From NCBI GenBank assembly GCA_009908945.1, contig JAAAOI010000075.1, positions 1 through 39,582 of the forward strand: 39,582 nucleotides of DNA, written 5' to 3'. The DNA comes from Bacteroidota bacterium (lineage in GTDB: Bacteria; Bacteroidota; Rhodothermia; Rhodothermales; Salinibacteraceae). A program made the position numbers and the translations under genes. The notes below the pieces were generated by a model. That model had not been told where the DNA came from and searched no databases. It saw only the letters and a program-made list of their open reading frames with translations. Below, piece by piece: positions 33,186-39,582 of this stretch; position 1 is the first letter of the stretch; every line of letters begins with the position of its first letter.

Positions 33186-33398
33186 TTGGCACGTAATCAA
33201 GCAGGCGTTGGCGTTAAAGTTCGCGATAAGGAAAATATTGACCGGGCATTGCGCCGGTTTCGCCGCCAGGTGAACCGGAGCCGTGTGCTGCGGATTTACC
33301 GGGACAATATGTCGTTCACGAAGCCCTCGGAGGAGCGCCGGCTGGCCCGTGAGCGGGCCCGCCGCAACTCCCGGCGCCACTCGCGCAAGCGGTACTAA
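33186..33398 (+). CDS. rpsU: 30S ribosomal protein S21, TTG start
   Basis: A 70-residue very basic protein. VGVKVRDKENIDRALRRFRRQVNRS near the start and the Arg-rich end ARRNSRRHSRKRY match bS21. No ATG is available; the start is TTG at 33186, preceded by CGGAGGG about ten bases upstream, a clear ribosome-binding site. This codon would reduce initiation and could couple S21 supply to ribosome state. A strong hairpin follows the gene. It is divergent from rdgB. Confidence 0.92.
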   Translation: MARNQAGVGVKVRDKENIDRALRRFRRQVNRSRVLRIYRDNMSFTKPSEERRLARERARRNSRRHSRKRY

Positions 33399-33407
33399 AC
33401 GCATCAC

Positions 33408-33442
33408 GTGCGCCCTTCCCAGTGCGCCCTTCCCAGTGCGCC
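33408..33442. repeat. 14-bp tandem repeat downstream of rpsU
   Basis: The unit GTGCGCCCTTCCCA occurs twice in full and once in part (GTGCGCC), with no mismatch, between the S21 stop and its terminator. It is non-coding as far as can be seen. Such perfect short arrays are prone to slippage and may vary in length among strains. Confidence 0.85.
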
Positions 33443-33463
33443 ACAACGCGTGCTGGCGCTTAC

Positions 33464-33496
33464 AAAGGCGGTTCCGTTTCTTCGGAATCGCCTTTT
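33464..33496 (+). terminator. intrinsic terminator after rpsU
   Basis: AAAGGCG-TTCCG pairs with CGGAA-CGCCTTT around a TTTCTT loop (one G/T position unpaired), followed by one further T. It lies 65 bases past the S21 stop and is the strongest hairpin in this gap. A second one lies at 33549. Confidence 0.75.
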
Positions 33497-33548
33497 GCTG
33501 TACGGCGGCCCGGTGTGCCGAAGCCGCCGCAGAAGACGGAGCTACACA

Positions 33549-33584
33549 AAGCCCTCACCAGCCGGTAGCCAGCGAGGGCTTTTT
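33549..33584 (-). terminator. bidirectional hairpin between rpsU and kgd
   Basis: AAGCCCTC (33549-33556) pairs with GAGGGCTT (33574-33581) around a 17-base loop. T-rich sequence follows on the plus strand (TTTTT from 33580), so it can end rpsU transcription; on the minus strand it lies 54 bases past the kgd stop and is followed by TTTG. It probably serves both converging genes. Confidence 0.6.
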
Positions 33585-33637
33585 CTGTGACCTTTTGATG
33601 CATGCTTCTTCACCGGCGCGGTGAGCTGGCGGCGCCG

Positions 33638-36600
33638 TTACAGCGCCAGCACATCGTCCATGATGGCGGCCTGCTCCAACTGATGCACCTTCGCGCTGCC
33701 CGTTGCCGGACTGGCGCTGGCCGGACGCCCCACGTAACGGACGCGGTGCTCGCAGCTGTCGTGCAGGGCCTCCAACAGCGCATTGAGGCGCGGCTGCAAG
33801 AAGGTCCAGGGCCCCATGTTGCGCGGCTCCTCTTGAAGCCAGATCACATCCTTCACGCCCTCATACCGAGCCATTTCCTGCTGCACGTCGGCTTTGGGAA
33901 ACGGATAGAACTGCTCGATACGGGCTACGGCGATGCGTTCAGCCTTGGCTTCCTCGTCCTCCAGCGCCTTCATCAGGTCGTAGTACACTTTGCCACTGCA
34001 GAAAACAAGCCGCTCGGCACTTGCTGAATCGGTGGAGGCGGGGATCACCTCCTGCACCGTGCCCTCGGTTAGGTCGGCAGGGGGCGATACTGTGCGCGGG
34101 TTGCGCAATAGGCTCTTGGGCGTCATGACCACCAGCGGCTTTTTCACATCACGCTTCACCTGCCGGCGCAGGGCGTGGAAGTAGTTGGCCGGGGTGCTGA
34201 AGTTAGCCACGACCATGTTATCCTCCGCACAGAGCTGCAGGAACCGCTCCAGGCGCGCGGAGGAGTGCTCGGGGCCCTGCCCTTCGTAGCCATGCGGCAG
34301 CAGCAGCACCAGACTCGACTTCTGGCCCCACTTCTCCTCAGCCGCAGACAAGAACTGGTCGAACACGATTTGGGCCCCATTGGCAAAGTCGCCAAACTGG
34401 GCCTCCCACAGCACCAGCGCGGAGGGATCGGCGACGGAGTAGCCATACTCGAAGCCGCATACGGCATATTCGGAGAGGAGGCTGTCAAAGATAAGCAAGC
34501 GCTCCTGCGCGTCACTCATGTTGTTCAGCGGGATATACTCGCCGCCTGTCTCCTGGTCATACAGTACGGCGTGCCGTTGGCTAAACGTGGCGCGCCGGGA
34601 GTCCTGCCCGCTCAGGCGCACGGAGATGCCCTCCAGGAGCAGGGTCCCAAAGGCCAGGATCTCAGCAAACGCCCAGTCAATCCGGCCGTCTTCGTGAAAC
34701 AGCTTGTCCCGCCGCTTAAACTGGCGTTCCAGCTTGTGGTGCACATTGAAATCTTCGGGGAGGTTCACCAGCACCTCTACCACCTGGGCGAGGTGCTCCT
34801 CCTGTGCTGCTGTATCTACCACCGGCAGCGTCCGTTCTTCCTGCCGGCGTTCCTCCAGGTCTTCAAACAGGTCCTCAGGGTCGCGCTCCTTCACGTCCTC
34901 GGTCCGTTCAAAGGCTTCTTGCAGTTTCGCGCGATAGTCGTCCAGCAGCTGCTCGGCCTGGTCTGGCTCCATAGCCCCCCGACGCAGCAGGCTTTCCGTA
35001 TAAATCTTGCGGGGCGACCGCTGCGCCTCGATCTTCTCGTACAGCAGCGGTTGGGTGTAGGTCGGCTCATCGCCCTCGTTGTGGCCGTGGACGCGGTAGC
35101 ACAGCATATCGATGACCACGTCTTTGTTGAAGACCTGCCGGTAATCCAGCGCCAGCCGAGCTACGCGGATGCAGGCCTCTGGGTCATCCCCGTTGACGTG
35201 GAAGATCGGTGCCTGAATCATGCGGGCAATGTCGGTGGCATACGTCGAGCTCCGCGCATCCGACGGCAGGGTAGTAAACCCGATTTGGTTGTTAATGACC
35301 AGGTGCACCGTGCCGCCCGTCTTGTAGCCCCGGAGCTGGCTTAGGTTGAGGGTTTCCGCGACCACGCCCTGCCCGGCGAAGGCGGCGTCGCCGTGGATGA
35401 GCAGCGGGAACGCGGCGTTCAAAAACTCACCTCCGGTGCCCTCATGGTTCTGGCGCCGGAGGGCTTCCTGGCGGGCCCGCACCATGCCTTCCACCACCGG
35501 GTTTACCGCCTCCAGGTGGCTGGGATTGGACGCCAGCGTGACGTCCACGGTGGAGCCATTCGGACTGGTGTACGTGCCGCGCGAGCCCAGGTGGTACTTT
35601 ACGTCACCGGACCCCTGCGTGGTATTGGGGTCGATGCTGCCCTCAAACTCAGAGAAGATAGTTTCGTACGGCTTCCCGAGAATGTTGGCCAGCACATTCA
35701 GACGGCCGCGGTGGGCCATGCCGACGACCACCTCTCCCACCTCCTGCTCAGCGGCGTCAGAGAGTAGCGTATCCAGGATGGGAATCATGGTCTCCGACCC
35801 CTCCAGCGAAAACCGCTTGTGGCCGATATACTTCGTGTGGATGAACCGTTCAAACGCCTCGGCGGCGTTAAGCCGGGTAAGAATACGGCGCTGCTGCTCT
35901 GGTGTCAGCTCATCCGTCATGCGCGTAGGCTCGATGCGCTCCTGAAGCCACCGGCGCTCGTTGGGATCGGAAATGTGCATAAACTCGACCCCCACCTTCC
36001 GGGTGTAGGTTTGCCGCAGGATGTCGAGGATGTCGCGCAGCGGAAGCTCTTCTTTTCCTCCCAGCCCGCCCGTCACAAATGTGCGGTCCAGATCCCAAAT
36101 CGTGAGGCCGTAATTCGAGGGATCCAGCTCGGGGTGATAGTTCCCCTCATGGCCCAGCGGATTCACGTCGGCTTGCAGGTGCCCCCGCACCCGGTAGGCC
36201 CGGATGAGCTGTAGCACCTTGGCTTCCTTCTCCACCATCGTCATCTCATCGCCCGCCTGATCGCCCAGCTGTGGCGTCGAGTCGAGGTTGAGCGTGTACG
36301 GTTGATAGGGGATGTTGAGAGCACCGAAAATATCGGCGTAGAAGCCGTGGTGCCCCAGCAGCAGCTCCGAGATGTGGGCCAGAAACGCACCGCTCTGGGC
36401 GCCTTGAATCACCCGGTGATCGTACGTGGAGGTGATGTTCATCACCTGGGCGAGGCCCGTTTTACTTACCATTTCGGGCGGGTACGCGTGATATTCGGGC
36501 GGGTACCCGATGGAACCAACGCCGACAATGACGCCCTGCCCCGGCATGAGCCGTGCCACGGAGAGGGACGTGCCAATCATGCCCGGGTTGGTGATGGTGG

Positions 36601-37363
36601 CTGTTGTGCCCATGAAGTCGTCGATCTCCAGATCGCCGCCCCGGGCACGGCGGATGAGGTCGTTGTACGCCCCTAAGAACTGCGCAAAGTTGAGCGACCC
36701 GGCGTCCTTCACGTTGGGTACCAGCAGCGTACGCTTGCCCCGGCGCTCAATGTCGATGGCCAGCCCCAAGTTAATCTGCTTGGGGATGATGTGCTGTGGG
36801 GTGCCGTTCTCGTGGCGAAACGTGGTGTTCATGTTGGGCACGTGTTGCAGCGCCCGCACCACCGCATAGGCAATGACGTGCGTGTACGACACTTTCTCCC
36901 CCCCGACGTACCGCTGGTACTCGTTGATGAGCTGGCGATTCTCAGCCAGCAGCTTCACCGGCACGTCCCGTACCGACGTGGCCGTTGGCACCCCAAGGCT
37001 CGCCTCCATGTTCTCGACGATCTTGCCCGCCGGTCCGCGGATGGGCTTGACGTCCGCAGCGTCGGGGTCGACGGCTGGAGCAGAGGCCGGCTTGATGGCC
37101 TCTTCCACAGCTCCATCTCCCTGACGCGCCGCGGGCGCCTTGGCCGGTTGCTCCGCAGACGGCGTCACCACCGGGGGTTCCCCCTCCTCGGCGGACTCCC
37201 CATCGCCGGTATCGGCCGGAGCCTCAACACTGGACACGAACGTCTCGTTGGGACGGTAGTCGGAGAAAAACTCCTGCCAGCTTTCGCTTACGCTGTCCGG
37301 GTCCGCCAAGTATTGGCGGTAAAGTTCATCGATGTAGCCAGTATTGAATCCGAGTGGGCTCAC
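33638..37363 (-). CDS. kgd: fused 2-oxoglutarate decarboxylase/dehydrogenase E1 with E2 acyltransferase domain (Kgd/OdhA type)
   Basis: A 1241-residue enzyme of the TCA cycle, joining an E2-type succinyltransferase domain to the thiamine-dependent E1. Residues 1-40 (start SPLGFNTGYIDELYRQYL) match the mycobacterial Kgd N-terminus; 41-105 is a Pro/Ala/Glu linker. The E2 catalytic domain covers about 108-345 with TSTYDHRVIQGA, whose His316 is the likely acyltransferase base. E1 covers about 375-1241 with VVGMAHRGRLNVLANI, NNQIGF and GDDPEAC. There is no lipoyl domain. The start is GTG at 37363. This architecture is best known in Actinobacteria. It is preceded by an epimerase and a hairpin. Confidence 0.94.
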   Translation of the reverse strand: MSPLGFNTGYIDELYRQYLADPDSVSESWQEFFSDYRPNETFVSSVEAPADTGDGESAEEGEPPVVTPSAEQPAKAPAARQGDGAVEEAIKPASAPAVDPDAADVKPIRGPAGKIVENMEASLGVPTATSVRDVPVKLLAENRQLINEYQRYVGGEKVSYTHVIAYAVVRALQHVPNMNTTFRHENGTPQHIIPKQINLGLAIDIERRGKRTLLVPNVKDAGSLNFAQFLGAYNDLIRRARGGDLEIDDFMGTTATITNPGMIGTSLSVARLMPGQGVIVGVGSIGYPPEYHAYPPEMVSKTGLAQVMNITSTYDHRVIQGAQSGAFLAHISELLLGHHGFYADIFGALNIPYQPYTLNLDSTPQLGDQAGDEMTMVEKEAKVLQLIRAYRVRGHLQADVNPLGHEGNYHPELDPSNYGLTIWDLDRTFVTGGLGGKEELPLRDILDILRQTYTRKVGVEFMHISDPNERRWLQERIEPTRMTDELTPEQQRRILTRLNAAEAFERFIHTKYIGHKRFSLEGSETMIPILDTLLSDAAEQEVGEVVVGMAHRGRLNVLANILGKPYETIFSEFEGSIDPNTTQGSGDVKYHLGSRGTYTSPNGSTVDVTLASNPSHLEAVNPVVEGMVRARQEALRRQNHEGTGGEFLNAAFPLLIHGDAAFAGQGVVAETLNLSQLRGYKTGGTVHLVINNQIGFTTLPSDARSSTYATDIARMIQAPIFHVNGDDPEACIRVARLALDYRQVFNKDVVIDMLCYRVHGHNEGDEPTYTQPLLYEKIEAQRSPRKIYTESLLRRGAMEPDQAEQLLDDYRAKLQEAFERTEDVKERDPEDLFEDLEERRQEERTLPVVDTAAQEEHLAQVVEVLVNLPEDFNVHHKLERQFKRRDKLFHEDGRIDWAFAEILAFGTLLLEGISVRLSGQDSRRATFSQRHAVLYDQETGGEYIPLNNMSDAQERLLIFDSLLSEYAVCGFEYGYSVADPSALVLWEAQFGDFANGAQIVFDQFLSAAEEKWGQKSSLVLLLPHGYEGQGPEHSSARLERFLQLCAEDNMVVANFSTPANYFHALRRQVKRDVKKPLVVMTPKSLLRNPRTVSPPADLTEGTVQEVIPASTDSASAERLVFCSGKVYYDLMKALEDEEAKAERIAVARIEQFYPFPKADVQQEMARYEGVKDVIWLQEEPRNMGPWTFLQPRLNALLEALHDSCEHRVRYVGRPASASPATGSAKVHQLEQAAIMDDVLAL
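36473..36506. repeat. 13-bp direct repeat inside kgd
   Basis: TTCGGGCGGGTAC occurs at 36473-36485 and again at 36494-36506, a 21-base period. In the protein it gives the doubled YPPE of GYPPEYHAYPPEM at about 286-298, between the E2 core and its His motif. It may be a local duplication. Confidence 0.8.
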
Positions 37364-37509
37364 TGGAGACGGGGTGTTGAATGGTAAGGGGAGCGTTAGG
37401 TAGGGACCTACGATGCCCGAAACGGAAGGATTCCCGGTTACGTGGGTGAGCGGCGCATGCGGCTACGCCAGGTGCCCGGGCCGCGACGGGTTGTGAGCAC
37501 GGACGGGGC

Positions 37510-37531
37510 GTAGCGCATGGTTCTGCGCTAC
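37510..37531 (-). terminator. perfect 8-bp hairpin at the end of the epimerase gene
   Basis: On the minus strand GTAGCGCA and TGCGCTAC pair around a six-base loop, overlapping the epimerase stop codon (37528-37530). No T-run follows, so it may be a weak or factor-assisted terminator or an RNA-stabilising hairpin. The rest of the 164-base gap to kgd shows nothing else clear. Confidence 0.45.
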
Positions 37532-38556
37532 AGCCAATCATGGGCCTTGTACCAGTCGATGGTCTGCTGAATGCCCGGCTCCAGCCCTACCGTCGGGGAG
37601 TAGCCAAAGGTGCGGCGCGCCTTGTGGATGGCGCACATGGTGCACGCATGGCGAATTTCCCGCGCTTTCTCTCGGTTGAGGGGCGGGTACTGGCCCGTCA
37701 GCTTGCCCCCCAGTTCCACGATGGCGCCAAGGGCCTGCACCAGTGGACCCGGGATCGGGAGCGTAATCGCCCAGGAGTCCAGCGCCTGTGTGGTTGCCTC
37801 TTTAATGGCCTGCCACGAGTGAAAGGCTTCCGATCCCAAGAAGTACGTTTCCCCGGCGGTGTCCGGATGCTCGGCGGCCGCAATCATGCCGCGCACCAGG
37901 TCGTCCACGTGCACGAGGCTAAGCGCGGGCTTGGCGCTACTGCCGCCAACAACCGGGCACAGGCCCCGGCTCACCGTTTTAAAGAAGGTGTAGATATCGG
38001 CCTCGCGCGGGCCATACACGGCGGGCGGGCGAACGATCGTAATCGGCAGCGCCTCCATGTACGATTGCCGCATCTGATGGGCATCGGCCAGTGCTTCTTC
38101 CATCTGCGCCTTGCTCTTGCCGTACCGGCTGATGGGTCGCAGGGGCGTCTCTTCGGTTGCAAGCCCCCCACCGCACCGGCCTACGGCGGCCAGGCTGCTG
38201 GTCACCAGCACCTTCTTGACCGCCGGATGGGCCATCTTTACCGCGCCCATCAGGTTGAGCGTGGCCGTCACGTTGGCGCGCTTGAACGCCTCCCACGTGG
38301 GCGCACGCGTGACGCCGGCCACGTGATACACATAATCCACATCGCGGACGGCTTCCCAGAGCAGCGCTACATCGCCCAGGTCACCCTCCACGGGCGTGAT
38401 ATCCAAACCCTCCAGCCATTTGGGCTCGCTGCGGATGAGACAGCGCACCTCGGTGTACCCGTGGTCCAGCAAGGCCTCCACGAGGTGGCTGCCGATAAAT
38501 CCGGTGCCGCCCGTGACGAAGGCGGTTTTAGCATGTGGCGCATCAGATGCAGGCAA
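37528..38556 (-). CDS. NAD-dependent epimerase/dehydratase family protein
   Basis: A 342-residue extended SDR. TGGTGFIGSHLVEALL at about 15-30 is the NAD(P)-binding motif, and VTSSLAAVG near 117-125 followed by RYGKSKAQME with the Tyr-Lys pair forms the active site. VHVDDLVRGM near 216-225 is the usual substrate-pocket motif. It resembles nucleotide-sugar epimerases and also dihydroflavonol-reductase-like sterol/lipid enzymes, so the substrate is open. It lies between the rRNA methyltransferase and kgd on the same strand, 125 bases after the former. Confidence 0.88.
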   Translation of the reverse strand: MPASDAPHAKTAFVTGGTGFIGSHLVEALLDHGYTEVRCLIRSEPKWLEGLDITPVEGDLGDVALLWEAVRDVDYVYHVAGVTRAPTWEAFKRANVTATLNLMGAVKMAHPAVKKVLVTSSLAAVGRCGGGLATEETPLRPISRYGKSKAQMEEALADAHQMRQSYMEALPITIVRPPAVYGPREADIYTFFKTVSRGLCPVVGGSSAKPALSLVHVDDLVRGMIAAAEHPDTAGETYFLGSEAFHSWQAIKEATTQALDSWAITLPIPGPLVQALGAIVELGGKLTGQYPPLNREKAREIRHACTMCAIHKARRTFGYSPTVGLEPGIQQTIDWYKAHDWL

Positions 38557-38681
38557 AGCGGTGGAGCGATGGGTTTGAGGGTTGTGCGTACAAGAGAGCG
38601 CGGCAGCGGGTGGGATGCTCCCGGGCGGCTACGAGGGCACGCCCGAAGCGCGGACACGCAAGGCGTCGATCTGACGCGAAC

Positions 38682-39582
38682 TCAGGTGAGCGCGCGAAGC
38701 GACACGACGTTCTCGATGTGCTGGGTGTGCGGAAACAGATCAACCGGCTGGATGGCCTCGATGGAATACACCTCCGAGAGCATCTCCAGATCGCGCGCCT
38801 GGGTCTGCGGGTTACAACTGACGTAGACGAACCGCTCGGGGCGCATCGTAGCAATTTGCTTTACGACGTCCGGGTGCATCCCGCCGCGTGGCGGATCGAC
38901 GATGAGCACGTCGGGCTGCCCGTGCGTCTGCATAAAGGCTGGGGTGAAGAGCTCCTTCAGATCGCCGGCAACGAAGGTGGTGTTCTCCATGCCGTTGTGG
39001 GCAGCGTTGGTGCGGGCATTGGCCACGGCTTCTTCCACCAGTTCCACCCCCACCACATGGGCCGCCGCCTCGGCCAGAAAAATGGAGATCGTCCCCGCCC
39101 CACAGTACAGGTCGTACACGAGGTCCTCCGGACGCAAGTTGGCAAAGGCCCGCGTCACCTCGTACAGCCGCTCGGCCTGGCGGGTATTCGTCTGGAAGAA
39201 CGCGTTTGATGCGATCTCGAACTGGTACGGTCCGATGGTATCGTAGATGACCCCTGGCCCAAAGATCGTACGTACGGCTTCCCCGAAGGCTGTCTGTGCC
39301 ACCCCTGTATTGATGGTGTTGACACAGGTGGTGACCTCCGGAAACGTGGCCTGCAGGTATGCCGCCACGGTCTCCATGCGGTCCGGATCATGGCCGTTCG
39401 TCACGAGGTTGACCATAAGGTCTCCCGTATGGGTCCCTTGCCGGATGACGAGATGCCGGAGGAAGCCTTCGTGCTTACGGATGTGCCACGGCGCCCACCC
39501 CTCCTCCTTGGCCAGGGCCCGCACACCGTTCACGAGGCGCTGGCTCACCTCCGACTGTAGGTGGCATTCCTTCAGGTCCAGC
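38682..39582 (-). CDS. rlmD: 23S rRNA (uracil-5-)-methyltransferase RlmD/TrmA family (partial, N-terminus outside window)
   Basis: The C-terminal 299 residues of a SAM-dependent RNA m5U methyltransferase; the frame is open at the window edge, so the TRAM and iron-sulfur part is missing. YDLYCGAGTISIFLAEAAAHVVGVELVEEAV is the SAM site, VDPPRGGMHP the TrmA/RumA motif, and FVYVSCNPQTQARDL holds the catalytic Cys. FPHTQHIENVVSL closes the protein. RlmD modifies U1939 of 23S rRNA; RlmC or TrmA activity cannot be excluded from this part. ECHLQSEVS at the edge is normal for the family. Confidence 0.9.
   Translation of the reverse strand, partial: LDLKECHLQSEVSQRLVNGVRALAKEEGWAPWHIRKHEGFLRHLVIRQGTHTGDLMVNLVTNGHDPDRMETVAAYLQATFPEVTTCVNTINTGVAQTAFGEAVRTIFGPGVIYDTIGPYQFEIASNAFFQTNTRQAERLYEVTRAFANLRPEDLVYDLYCGAGTISIFLAEAAAHVVGVELVEEAVANARTNAAHNGMENTTFVAGDLKELFTPAFMQTHGQPDVLIVDPPRGGMHPDVVKQIATMRPERFVYVSCNPQTQARDLEMLSEVYSIEAIQPVDLFPHTQHIENVVSLRALT

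Noticed and set aside
34175-35344. 389-codon plus-strand open frame inside kgd
   Set aside because: Antisense of the E1 domain; composition unlike the neighbouring proteins and no motif.
37540-38826. 428-codon plus-strand open frame opposite the epimerase
   Set aside because: Antisense of a clear extended SDR; no motif.
1-39582. tRNA, rRNA, CRISPR array, transposase, integrase or prophage genes
   Set aside because: None seen by eye: no T-loop-like tRNA pattern, no spaced repeats of CRISPR type and no mobile-element protein among the plausible genes.

Overview
The window is about 39.6 kb of dense, GC-rich bacterial chromosome with almost no spare DNA. The gene set suggests a halophilic or marine member of the Rhodothermota/Salinibacter branch of the Bacteroidota and relatives. 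The signs are acidic proteins (for example a long Asp/Glu tail on ribosomal protein L31), an actinobacterial-type fused 2-oxoglutarate enzyme (Kgd), HMG-CoA reductase with a soluble extra N-terminal domain, two photolyases, an ArsA/GET3-like ATPase and many acylation genes. This placement is inference from gene content; there is no rRNA or tRNA to test it.

Layout. (1) 1-1807: a sulfur module. A divergently read ArsR-type repressor faces two half-size YeeE/YedE transporters, followed by the first nine codons of a probable MBL-fold persulfide dioxygenase leaving the window. (2) 2057-2638: a FAS1 lipoprotein ending in a strong terminator. (3) 2929-12561: a same-strand run that looks like a light and oxidative-damage island. 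It holds an SDR lacking its Tyr, a prokaryotic (6-4) FeS photolyase, a class I CPD photolyase, a SRPBCC-epimerase fusion, a FAD oxidoreductase, a small membrane protein, an alpha/beta hydrolase lacking its Ser, a [2Fe-2S] ferredoxin, free-Met-sulfoxide reductase and a GNAT enzyme. (4) 12681-15346: ribosomal protein L31, thymidine phosphorylase and a ZIP metal transporter. (5) 15493-19977: an envelope-stress block with PspA, a small protein sharing PspA's C-terminal segment, a two-TM coiled-coil protein, enoyl-CoA hydratase and a CNNM/CorC-like transporter.

(6) 20003-21184 (minus): moaC and an unrecognised gene, divergent from (7) 21376-29375 (plus): ArsA-like ATPase with a C-terminal HSP20-like domain, HMG-CoA reductase, long-chain acyl-CoA synthetase, AarF/UbiB kinase and an acyltransferase. 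Together these suggest membrane lipid and isoprenoid work. (8) 29383-31675 (minus): a patatin-like hydrolase and a PHA-granule pair (phasin, PhaR). (9) 31849-33019 (minus): the quality-control pair rdgB-dtd, divergent from rpsU, which starts with TTG. (10) 33638-39582 (minus): the large kgd gene, a sugar-epimerase-like SDR and a 23S rRNA m5U methyltransferase cut by the window end.

No tRNA, rRNA, CRISPR array, transposase, integrase or prophage gene was seen. The most interesting items are the PspA-derived three-gene module, the two degenerate-active-site enzymes inside the photolyase run, the fused Kgd, the two-domain HMG-CoA reductase and the dyad in front of phaR.
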